Shown here: positions 18,847-25,129 of the stretch, piece by piece | Numbering within the stretch: the first letter of the stretch is position 1 | Layout of the letters: each line of letters begins with the position of its first letter | DNA from: Actinocatenispora comari | GTDB lineage: Bacteria > Actinomycetota > Actinomycetes > Mycobacteriales > Micromonosporaceae | Direction: 5' to 3' | Length of the DNA: 64,000 nucleotides | Assembly: GCF_017312725.1 (NCBI RefSeq) | Contig: NZ_BOPO01000023.1 | Span: forward strand, 1-64,000 | Notes under the pieces: generated by a model | The model's database searches: none | Seen by the model: only the letters and a program-made list of their open reading frames with translations | Told to the model about the DNA's origin: nothing | Translations under genes and position numbers: made by a program

Positions 18847-18877
18847 CTAGGACAACGTGGCACGCCCGTTCGTGACC
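18847..18877 (-). promoter_or_regulatory. ECF41-type promoter of the NDH-2 gene
   Basis: On the minus strand GGTCACG (18877-18871), then 16 bp, then TGTCCTAG (18854-18847). This matches the reported ECF41/SigJ consensus (GTCACA-N16-CGTCCT) except for two transitions. It is nearly identical to the promoter in front of the haem peroxidase gene at 20172-20202. Confidence 0.7.
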
Positions 18878-18889
18878 AGTGTGGGGCGT

Positions 18890-19786
18890 CTAGCCGGTCA
18901 CAGCCCGGAACGTGGCCAGTTTCTCCGGATTGATCTGCCACATCAGCCGCTCGATGCCGGCCGCGGAGACGTCGAGCGCGACCAGGCCGACCGGTTCACC
19001 GCCCTGGCGTACCAGCAACACCGGCTGCCCGTTCGCCTCGACCACGGCCACCTCGGTACCGGGCCAGAACCGCGGGCCGATCGCCCGCACGTACTTCGCG
19101 ACCCGTTCGACGCCGACCACCGGCATCTTGGTGGCCCGGGCCAGCCCACCGCCGTCGGAGGTGCTGACCACGTCCGCGCTGAGCATCTTCTCCAGCGCCG
19201 CCAGGTCACCCGACCGGGCCGCCCCGACGAACGCGGTCAGCATCCGTTCGTGCTGCGCCCGGTCGACCGGCCTGCGCCGGTCCGCGGCGAGCCGGCGGCG
19301 GGCCCGGCTGACCAGCTGTCGGGCCGCCACCTCGGTGGTCTGCACGATGTCGGCGATCTGCCGGTACGGGTAGTCGAACGCCTCCCGCAGCACGTACGCG
19401 GCGCGCTCGGTCGGCGACAGCTTCTCCAGCAGCATCAGCACCGCAAGCCCCAGCGCGGCGCCGCGCTCGGCACCCAGCTGCGGGTCGGCGGAGGTGTCCA
19501 CCGGCTCCGGCAGCCACTGCCCCGGGTACGTCTCGTGCCGCGCCCGGGCGCTGCGGCTCGCGTTGATCGCGAGTCGGGTCACCGCGGTCGCCAGGTAGGC
19601 CGCCGGGTTCTCCACCGTGGCCCGGTCGGTGCGCTGCCAGCGCAGCCACACCTCCTGGACCAGGTCCTCCGCGTCGGCGGCGCTGCCGAGCATCCGGTAG
19701 GCGATCCCGAACAGCCGTGGCCGCACGGCGAGGAACACCGCCGTGGCGTCCGACAGCTCCTCGTCGGGCGTCTCGATCTCGGGCAT
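18890..19786 (-). CDS. ECF41-group RNA polymerase sigma factor (SigJ-like)
   Basis: The 298-residue protein has sigma region 2 (residues about 18-85, with YRMLGSAADAEDLVQEVWLRW), sigma region 4 (about 108-170, with LSPTERAAYVLREAFDYPYRQIADIV), and a C-terminal SnoaL-like domain (about 178-298). The three ECF41 hallmarks are all visible: WLPEP at 91-95 in the linker, DGGG at 211-214 and NPEKL at 286-290. In ECF41 factors the fused domain replaces an anti-sigma factor and modulates activity. The target promoter is TGTCACA-N16-CGTC. Near matches precede the neighbouring NDH-2, peroxidase and small-ORF genes, so these are the likely regulon. It lies 74 bp upstream of the NDH-2 start. Confidence 0.93.
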   Translation of the reverse strand: MPEIETPDEELSDATAVFLAVRPRLFGIAYRMLGSAADAEDLVQEVWLRWQRTDRATVENPAAYLATAVTRLAINASRSARARHETYPGQWLPEPVDTSADPQLGAERGAALGLAVLMLLEKLSPTERAAYVLREAFDYPYRQIADIVQTTEVAARQLVSRARRRLAADRRRPVDRAQHERMLTAFVGAARSGDLAALEKMLSADVVSTSDGGGLARATKMPVVGVERVAKYVRAIGPRFWPGTEVAVVEANGQPVLLVRQGGEPVGLVALDVSAAGIERLMWQINPEKLATFRAVTG

Positions 19787-19869
19787 GCGGCGACGTCCCT
19801 CCCCCTGCGTGCGCGATCTCCATCATCTGCCGTCGCCGGCAGTCACGCACGAGGTGTTCGCCACTTCTC

Positions 19870-20130
19870 CTACCGGGATCGGACCATGCGGGTCAGGCGG
19901 TCGCCGGCGCGGTCCGCACGCGCGGCCAGCTCGGCCTCGTCGACCGGGCCGGCATCGGCGAACCGGGGCGCCGCGTCGTGACCGGGTGGCGTACCGGCAG
20001 GTCGTCCCGGTTGTCCGTTCTGGTCGCGGATGACGCCGCCGCCCGACTCCTCGCCGTACGGGGCCCGCGGACCCCGCCGCCGTCCGCTCCGGCGGCTGCC
20101 CCCTCCGCCGCGAGGGCGGCCGCCCTCCAT
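19870..20130 (-). CDS. Possible small leaderless ORF upstream of the ECF41 gene
   Basis: The ORF has 86 codons from ATG 20130 to TAG at 19870-19872. The product is hydrophilic: a Gly/Arg-rich first third (GGRPRGGGGSRRSGRRRG) and an acidic helical tail (DEAELAARADRAGDRLTRMV). There is no ribosome site, but an ECF41-like promoter ends 8 bp before the ATG, so a leaderless mRNA is plausible. I recognise no family. It might instead be non-coding; other frames here are also open. If it is transcribed, read-through would reach the ECF41 gene 83 bp downstream and give autoregulation. The rest of the 19787-20232 gap holds only promoters. Confidence 0.35.
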   Translation of the reverse strand: MEGGRPRGGGGSRRSGRRRGPRAPYGEESGGGVIRDQNGQPGRPAGTPPGHDAAPRFADAGPVDEAELAARADRAGDRLTRMVRSR

Positions 20131-20137
20131 CGTGGGT

Positions 20138-20164
20138 GACAGAGCACGCACCGAGGTGGTGACA
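20138..20164 (-). promoter_or_regulatory. ECF41-like promoter facing the small ORF
   Basis: On the minus strand TGTCACC (20164-20158), 16 bp, then TGTC (20141-20138). The -35 matches the ECF41 consensus at six of seven bases and the -10 at three of four. The ATG at 20130 lies where transcription should start. Confidence 0.5.
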
Positions 20165-20171
20165 GCGAGAC

Positions 20172-20202
20172 CGTCACGTTCGGCCGGTCCGCGCTGTCCT
20201 AG
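20172..20202 (+). promoter_or_regulatory. ECF41-type promoter of the haem peroxidase gene
   Basis: CGTCACG (20172-20178), 16 bp, then TGTCCTAG (20195-20202). Both elements and the spacing equal those of the NDH-2 promoter (GTCACG-N16-TGTCCTAG). The start codon is 30 bp further, after an AAGGGG ribosome site. Confidence 0.7.
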
Positions 20203-20232
20203 CTGACGAGGCGACCGACCAAAGGGGACACG

Positions 20233-21939
20233 ATGAGCAGCCCTACCGGCGACGACGGCAGGCGGGACATCCGGCGAGACCGCCTGCCGCACGACGGCTT
20301 CCTGCACGCGCTGGAACACGACGTCGAGGCGGAGCTCGAACTGGCGGGGGACGGACCCGACGGGCGGCCGGACCCGAGGCCGGTCGACGAGTGGCTCGAC
20401 CCCGACGCCCAGCGGTACGAGATCGGCCTGCAGAACCTGCTCGGCGCGGTCGAGTCCGCCGAGGACTCGGTACACGAGGCGATGCCGGGCGCCGGCCACG
20501 CGTCCCGCCCGACCACGTCGACGGCCGACACGCTCGGCCCGGGGCAGCCGATGGCGGCGATGCCGCACCGGCACGGCAGCCGGGTACCCGCCCGCGACCA
20601 CTGCCTGAGCCTGGTGCGCGCCGTCGACCGCCCGACCGCCGCGGCCCGGTACGGGCGGATGTTCCCGCAGCTCGAACCGCTCGCCGGCGACCCGAAGTCG
20701 TTGCTGCGGGCCGGCGATCCCGGCGGCGTCTGCGACGCCGGCGCCGCGCTCGACCGGCTGACCGGTACCGCCGGTGACGACGCCACCGAGGCCGCCGGCT
20801 GGCCGTTCTTCGGGCAGCTGATCGCGCACGACATCACCGCCGACCGCTCCCCCGTCGGCGGCGCGACCGGGCCCGACCACCTGCGCAACGCGCGGGGCCC
20901 GAAGCTCGACCTCGAACTGCTCTACGCCGACGGGCCGATCGGCTCACCGTTCCTGTTCGACCTCGAGGATCCGGCGAAGTTCCTGCTCGGACCGGGTGGC
21001 CACGACGTACCGCGCAACCAGCAGGGCGTCGCGCTGATCGGCGACCCGCGCAACGACGTACACCTGTTCTCGCTGAGCCTGCACGTCGCGCTGCTGCGGG
21101 CGCACAACCGGATCGTCGACCGGCTGCGTACTGCGGGGGTCGCCGAGGCCGACCTGGTCGACGCCGCGCGGGTCACGCTGACCTGGCACCACCAGTGGAT
21201 CGTGGTGCACGACTTCCTGCCCCGGCTGGTCGGCGCCGACCTGGTCGAGCAGGTACTGGCCGAGGGCGGCCGGTGGTTCGCGCCGGAGCCGGGACACGGG
21301 TACATCCCGCTGGAGTTCGCCGACGCCGCCTACCGGTACGGGCACGGCCAGATCCGGCACAGCTACCGGCTCGTCGCCGGCGGCCCGGCGGTACCGCTGT
21401 TTCCCGACCTGACCGGCTTCGGGCCGCTGCCCGCCGAGCGCCGGCTGGATCTCGCGCAGATCTTCGACCTGCCCGGCCGACCGCCGGCGCAGCGGGCGAA
21501 GCGGCTCGACGGCCGGCTCGCGACCAGCCTGATCGGCCTGCCACGGCAGGTCACCGGCGAGGTCGAGACCGACGACTACCGGTCGCTCGCGGTCCGCGAC
21601 CTGATCCGCGGTGAGACGACCGGGCTGCCCAGCGGCGAGGCGGTCGCCCGGCTGCTCGGCGCCGCGCCGCTGACCGCCGACGAGCTCGGCCAGGACTGGC
21701 CGCACGGCACCCCGCTCTGGTACTACGTGCTCAAGGAGGCGCAGCACCGCGGCGACGGCGACCGGCTCGGCCCGGTGGGCGGCCGGATCGTGACCGAGGT
21801 GCTGATCGGGCTGCTGCGCGCCGATCCGGCGAGCTACCTGAGCCTGGAACCCGACTGGCGGCCCCACCTGCCGGCCGCGGGTGCGACGTACGCGCTGACC
21901 GACCTGCTCACCCTCGGCGACGACCGGGAGGAGTCATGA
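20233..21939 (+). CDS. Animal-type haem peroxidase
   Basis: The 568-residue protein belongs to the peroxidase-cyclooxygenase superfamily rather than to KatG. GWPFFGQLIAHDITADRS contains the likely distal His199 with the adjacent Asp200 that can bind haem covalently. GDPRNDVHLFSLSLHVALLRAHNRIVDRL contains the conserved HNR block. FADAAYRYGHGQIRHSYRL contains the likely proximal His371. VGGRIVTEVLIGLLRADPASYL is the usual C-terminal helix. No signal peptide is seen, so it is probably cytoplasmic. Such bacterial peroxidases oxidise halides or organic substrates with H2O2. An ECF41-type promoter precedes it, and a VOC gene follows with an ATGA overlap. Confidence 0.9.
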   Translation: MSSPTGDDGRRDIRRDRLPHDGFLHALEHDVEAELELAGDGPDGRPDPRPVDEWLDPDAQRYEIGLQNLLGAVESAEDSVHEAMPGAGHASRPTTSTADTLGPGQPMAAMPHRHGSRVPARDHCLSLVRAVDRPTAAARYGRMFPQLEPLAGDPKSLLRAGDPGGVCDAGAALDRLTGTAGDDATEAAGWPFFGQLIAHDITADRSPVGGATGPDHLRNARGPKLDLELLYADGPIGSPFLFDLEDPAKFLLGPGGHDVPRNQQGVALIGDPRNDVHLFSLSLHVALLRAHNRIVDRLRTAGVAEADLVDAARVTLTWHHQWIVVHDFLPRLVGADLVEQVLAEGGRWFAPEPGHGYIPLEFADAAYRYGHGQIRHSYRLVAGGPAVPLFPDLTGFGPLPAERRLDLAQIFDLPGRPPAQRAKRLDGRLATSLIGLPRQVTGEVETDDYRSLAVRDLIRGETTGLPSGEAVARLLGAAPLTADELGQDWPHGTPLWYYVLKEAQHRGDGDRLGPVGGRIVTEVLIGLLRADPASYLSLEPDWRPHLPAAGATYALTDLLTLGDDREES

Positions 21940-22388
21940 CCGGCGACACCGGGATACCGGCGCCGACCGAGGGGCTGCTCGTCTCGCTGTTCCTCACCGT
22001 GCGCGACGTCGAGCGCTCCCGCGACTTCTACTCGCGGGTCCTCGGCGGCACCGTGGTGATGGCCGAGAACCCGTGCATCGTCCAGCTGTCCAACTCGTGG
22101 ATCATCATGAACCCCGGCGGGCCGCCCACCCCGGACAAGCCGGGGATCTCGCTGGTCGACCACGAGCCGGGCGACCCCACGTCGAGCTTCCTGAACCTGC
22201 GGGTCGCCGACATCCACGCGTGCCACGCGCAGTGGAGCGCGCAGGGCGCCCGCTTCGTCACGCCGCCGCTGGACCGCGGCGCCGAGATCCGCTGCTACCT
22301 GCGGGATCCGGACGGTTACCTGATCGAGGTCGGGCAGTCCACCGGGCTGCTGCACGGCCGGCACGGCGACCCGTCGTCCGGGCGGTGA
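21936..22388 (+). CDS. VOC-family protein (glyoxalase/dioxygenase fold)
   Basis: The 150-residue protein overlaps the peroxidase stop (ATGA) and is surely co-expressed. It has the paired beta-alpha-beta-beta-beta pattern of the vicinal oxygen chelate fold: SLFLTVRDVERSRDFYSRVLGGTVV in the first half and FLNLRVADIHACHAQWSAQGARFVTPP ... CYLRDPDGYLIEVGQ in the second. The terminal DPDGYLIEV carries the usual metal-ligand Glu. Possible roles are glyoxalase-like detoxification or a lyase acting on a product of the peroxidase. The substrate cannot be read from sequence. Confidence 0.85.
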   Translation: MTGDTGIPAPTEGLLVSLFLTVRDVERSRDFYSRVLGGTVVMAENPCIVQLSNSWIIMNPGGPPTPDKPGISLVDHEPGDPTSSFLNLRVADIHACHAQWSAQGARFVTPPLDRGAEIRCYLRDPDGYLIEVGQSTGLLHGRHGDPSSGR

Positions 22389-22416
22389 GGTTGGCGGCGA
22401 TCGGTACGCTCGCCGC

Positions 22417-23028
22417 ATGCAGCCCCAGCCGCCGGACGGCGTACCGGCCTTCACCGCACCGGAGCCGGGCACCCGGCGCCGGGTCCCGGCCTGGTTGATC
22501 CTGGTGCTCGTGCTGGGCGTCGTCGTGGTGGTCGGCGGCGCGATCCTCGCCGTGGTGCTGGTCCAGCGTTCGTCCGACGACGGCACGATCGGCGTCGGCG
22601 ACCACAGCGGCGCGCGCACGCTCGACCACTTCGTCGGGCTGCGGCCGGTCAGCTCGTCGCATCCGGCGCCGTGCCAGGGCGACGAGCTGTCCGGCACGGA
22701 CACGTCCGGCAAGAAGCTCTGCTACCGGGTCGGCGCCGGGATGAGCCTCAGCGCGGTGCGCGACCTGTCGCTCCAGCCGGACACGTACGGCGGGGGCGGC
22801 GTCCTGATCCAGATCTCGCTGCGCTCCGACGACGGGAAGCGGTTCGCCGACCTGACGAAGAAGATCGCGACCGCCGCACCGCCCGGGAACCAGCTCGCCA
22901 TCGTGGTGCGCGACAAGGTGGTGTCCGCGCCGGTCGTCAACGAGCAGATCACCGGCGGCGAGTTGCAGATCGCGGGCAGGTTCGACACCGACCAGGCCAC
23001 CCGGCTGGCCAACCAGATCCTCACCTGA
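22417..23028 (+). CDS. Membrane-anchored protein with a SecDF P1-head-like domain
   Basis: The 203-residue protein has a Pro-rich cytoplasmic start, one transmembrane helix at about residues 24-49 (VPAWLILVLVLGVVVVVGGAILAVVLV), and an extracytoplasmic domain. The domain ends LAIVVRDKVVSAPVVNEQITGGELQIAGRFDTDQATRLANQI, which strongly resembles the P1-head subdomain of SecD (VVDGxVVSAPxxxxxIxGGxxxIxG). The other SecD parts are absent, so it is not a translocase. Stand-alone versions are common in actinomycetes and have no established role. It is a single gene, convergent with the small hypothetical gene at 23082. Confidence 0.8.
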   Translation: MQPQPPDGVPAFTAPEPGTRRRVPAWLILVLVLGVVVVVGGAILAVVLVQRSSDDGTIGVGDHSGARTLDHFVGLRPVSSSHPAPCQGDELSGTDTSGKKLCYRVGAGMSLSAVRDLSLQPDTYGGGGVLIQISLRSDDGKRFADLTKKIATAAPPGNQLAIVVRDKVVSAPVVNEQITGGELQIAGRFDTDQATRLANQILT

Positions 23029-23031
23029 GCC

Positions 23032-23097
23032 CGGCCACCGCGGCGGAGCCGCGTCAATCGGCCACCCGCGGCGGAGCCGCGTCAGCCGGCCACCGAG
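23032..23097. repeat. 27/28-bp tandem repeat spanning a stop codon
   Basis: Unit A (23032-23058) and unit B (23059-23086) share CGGCCACC(C)GCGGCGGAGC followed by CGCGTCA, and a partial third unit (CGGCCACCGAG) follows. Unit B holds the minus-strand stop codon at 23082-23084. Each unit contains a CGCGGC-GGA-GCCGCG hairpin, so the pair can also work as a terminator between the convergent genes. Confidence 0.85.
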
Positions 23098-23375
23098 CCC
23101 AGGCCGGACATCAGGTCGTCGAGGCTCATCGCCGGGGTCACCTCGATGCGAGCGTGCAGCATCGTCCACATCGGTTCGGTCAGCCTCACCAGCTGCGACG
23201 GGTCCGCCAGGTCGAAGACGAGGAACCCGCCGCGGCAGCCGTTGGCCGGGAAGAAGTAGGCCGCCTCCGGCTTCAGCATCTCCAGCATCCGTTCGAGACC
23301 CTTCTGCATCTCGCCCGACCGGAGGAGCTCGTTGCCGGCCCCGGTGTCGATCTCGAACCGCATGATCATACGCAT
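23082..23375 (-). CDS. Small conserved hypothetical protein, probable ferredoxin-like fold
   Basis: I use the ATG at 23375 (MRMIMRFEIDTGAGN), preceded by AAGGCGG; the frame extends upstream only in low-complexity Arg/Gly sequence. The 97-residue protein has an alternating beta-alpha pattern: RMIMRFEID, then SGEMQKGLERMLEMLKPEAAYFFP, GGFLVFDLADPSQLVRLTEPMW and ARIEVTPAMSLDDLMSGL. I know similar small actinobacterial proteins only as hypothetical; they look like dimeric alpha-beta barrel proteins. No function can be assigned. Confidence 0.7.
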   Translation of the reverse strand: MRMIMRFEIDTGAGNELLRSGEMQKGLERMLEMLKPEAAYFFPANGCRGGFLVFDLADPSQLVRLTEPMWTMLHARIEVTPAMSLDDLMSGLGSVAG

Positions 23376-23486
23376 CGCTACCACCGCCTTACCGATGGTG
23401 CACATGATCCCGCGAGTGGGCCGTCCCCGTACACCGGCCGAGCGGCCGGCGAGAGGGGCCGATCGGTCCCGCCCGATCGGGTACCG

Positions 23487-23520
23487 GCGGCGCCCCGACC
23501 CGCGTGGGCCGGGGCGCCGC
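23487..23520 (-). terminator. Hairpin terminator after the GH18 gene
   Basis: An 11-bp perfect stem GCGGCGCCCCG / CGGGGCGCCGC with a 12-base loop ends 7 bp beyond the stop codon of the minus-strand GH18 gene. Confidence 0.65.
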
Positions 23521-23526
23521 GGCAAC

Positions 23527-24597
23527 TCACGCCGCCGGCTGGCGGTACCGCGCGATCAGCCAGGTGTACTCGTACGGTGACTGCCGCACGCCGCTGCAGG
23601 TGTCCGGCAGATCGGACCCGTCGGCCCGGCACTGCCGGTCGCGGTTGACGTTCCAGAACGTGAGGCGCCCGATCTGGTGCCGGTGCGCGTAGCCGAGCAC
23701 CTGGCGGAAGTCCTGCAGCGTGATGACCTCGCCCGGGTCCTCGTTGACGCCGGCGAGGCTGGACAGCCCGATGTGCCGGTACGCCTCGCGGTCGCTCATC
23801 CCGTACGTGTCACGGACGACGGCCTGCATGCCGTTCATCGCCCGGATCGACGCGTCGCCCATGTCGATGGCGCCCTTGCCGAACCAGAAGGCCATGCCCG
23901 CCCACGCGGTCACGTCCAGGTTCACCGCCTTGGCGTCGTCGACCAGGGCGATGCCGTTGCCGCTGAATCCGGTGTCGAACACCGGCACGGTCAGGTACAC
24001 CTTCAGCCCGGGGTTGTGGTCCTGCAGCAGCTTGAGCGCGGCGACGTTGCGCTGCCGCGCCGCCGGGTCGGCGAACTCGGCGCCCTCGATGTCCAGGTCC
24101 ACCGCCTTGAGCCGGTACGCGTCCACCACCTGCTGGTACGCGGCCGCCAGCGCCTCGGTGGAGCCGCAGGCCTGGCCCAGCTTGTACACGCCACCGCCGC
24201 CCAGCGACGGGATCACGTCCCCGCCCGCGGCGCGGATCGCGGCGATGGTCTTGCTCTGCGCCGAACCGGCGTCGAACGAGCCGCCGCCGTCCCACTGCGG
24301 CGCGCAGGTCGTCGCGTCCGGCGCGACCACGAACGCCAGCGTGAACCAGCGCACCCCGGTACGCCGCATGATGTCCACCGGATCGGGCCGGTTGTACGAG
24401 TCGAAGTAGTAGTAGGGCGCCGCCGCGATCGAGCCGGGCGGGGTGCCGGCAGGCGCATCGGACGCATGGGCCACGCCGGCGACGGCCAGCGGGAGGGTGG
24501 CCGCGGCGGCCACCGCGACGGCGAAGCACCGCAGCCATCGCGGAACCCGGGTGCGCGGCGAGGGGGTCGACCCCGAGTCGGGGTAACTAGTTTTCAA
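23527..24597 (-). CDS. Secreted GH18-type chitinase-like protein
   Basis: The 356-residue protein starts at TTG 24597, which is the only start with a good ribosome site (GGAAGG, 6-base spacing). A signal peptide covers about residues 20-45 (RWLRCFAVAVAAAATLPLAVAGVAHA). The catalytic DxDxE motif is in LKAVDLDIEGAEF. The barrel continues with GGDVIPSLGGGG and FWNVNRDRQC, as in the short bacterial GH18 chitinases of the ChiC/ChiD type, though no carbohydrate-binding module is present. It would cut chitin-like polymers outside the cell. Its promoter region carries a perfect 16-bp palindrome overlapping the ribosome site. Confidence 0.85.
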   Translation of the reverse strand: MKTSYPDSGSTPSPRTRVPRWLRCFAVAVAAAATLPLAVAGVAHASDAPAGTPPGSIAAAPYYYFDSYNRPDPVDIMRRTGVRWFTLAFVVAPDATTCAPQWDGGGSFDAGSAQSKTIAAIRAAGGDVIPSLGGGGVYKLGQACGSTEALAAAYQQVVDAYRLKAVDLDIEGAEFADPAARQRNVAALKLLQDHNPGLKVYLTVPVFDTGFSGNGIALVDDAKAVNLDVTAWAGMAFWFGKGAIDMGDASIRAMNGMQAVVRDTYGMSDREAYRHIGLSSLAGVNEDPGEVITLQDFRQVLGYAHRHQIGRLTFWNVNRDRQCRADGSDLPDTCSGVRQSPYEYTWLIARYRQPAA

Positions 24598-24605
24598 CGC
24601 TCACC

Positions 24606-24626
24606 TTCCAACATGTTGGAAATATA
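24606..24626 (-). promoter_or_regulatory. GH18 promoter with a perfect 16-bp palindrome
   Basis: TTCCAACATGTTGGAA (24606-24621) is a perfect palindrome. Its end supplies part of the GGAAGG ribosome site. The minus-strand TATATT at 24626-24621 is a good -10 element that abuts it. A repressor bound here would block both transcription start and translation. It does not resemble the DasR operator that controls many chitinase genes. Confidence 0.6.
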
Positions 24627-24697
24627 CGAGTGAGCGCAGTCTATGGTCCCGCGCAACCTCCGTCCCACCCCGAACGCGAACCGCCCGAACACGAAGA

Positions 24698-24732
24698 AAC
24701 GGCCCGCGACCAGATCCTGGTCGCGGGCCGTT
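24698..24732 (-). terminator. Terminator of the tRNA Gly-Cys-Val cluster
   Basis: A perfect 16-bp stem, AACGGCCCGCGACCAG and its complement with a 3-base loop, is followed on the minus strand by TTTCTTCG. It ends the tRNA transcript 7 bp after tRNA-Val. Confidence 0.85.
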
Positions 24733-24738
24733 GCCTGC

Positions 24739-24813
24739 TGGTGCGCGGTACAGGGATTGAACCTGTGACCTCTTCCGTGTCAGGGAAGCGCTCTCCCGCT
24801 GAGCTAACCGCGC
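24739..24813 (-). tRNA. tRNA-Val (GAC), CCA encoded
   Basis: The cloverleaf is complete: acceptor GCGCGGT / ACCGCGC, D-arm GCTCAGCGGGAGAGC, anticodon loop CTGACAC between CTTCC and GGAAG, and T-arm CACAGGTTCAATCCCTGT. The anticodon is GAC. The 3' CCA is present in the DNA. Confidence 0.95.
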
Positions 24814-24814
24814 G

Positions 24815-24886
24815 AGGTGGGAGCGGGAATCGAACCCGCGTACAGGGCTTTGCAGGCCCTTGCCTAAGCCACTCGGCCACCCCACC
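24815..24886 (-). tRNA. tRNA-Cys (GCA)
   Basis: Acceptor GGTGGGG pairs with TCCCACC, the anticodon loop CTGCAAA gives GCA, and the T-arm is CGCGGGTTCGATTCCCGC. The discriminator is U, as usual for tRNA-Cys. CCA is not encoded. It lies 1 bp upstream of tRNA-Val in the same transcript. Confidence 0.95.
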
Positions 24887-24940
24887 GGGTGTCCCGGCAC
24901 TGCCGGGCGAGGGACGAACGCCACGCGGGCGCCGCATCCG

Positions 24941-25013
24941 AGCGGACGACGGGATTCGAACCCGCGACCCTCACCTTGGCAAGGTGATGCGCTACCAGCT
25001 GCGCTACGTCCGC
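24941..25013 (-). tRNA. tRNA-Gly (GCC)
   Basis: Acceptor GCGGACG pairs with CGTCCGC, the anticodon loop TTGCCAA gives GCC, and the T-arm is GCGGGTTCGAATCCCGT. CCA is not encoded. It is the first gene of the Gly-Cys-Val tRNA cluster, an arrangement seen in many actinomycetes. Confidence 0.95.
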
Positions 25014-25129
25014 ACGTCGCCGGTGCTCGTTGCCCCGGCGGCGAGTGAAACTGTAGCCGATCGCTCGGTACCGGCCAAACGCGGGGTCGTACCGCCTCCC
25101 CCGGTATCGAACAGCACCGATGCGGTGGT

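Noticed and set aside
20233-22388. Biosynthetic cluster built around the haem peroxidase
   Set aside because: Only a VOC gene is coupled to it; there are no synthases or tailoring sets. The sigma regulon explanation fits the promoters.
24606-24621. DasR operator before the GH18 gene
   Set aside because: The palindrome TTCCAACATGTTGGAA does not fit the DasR consensus with its conserved TGGTCTAGACCA-like core.
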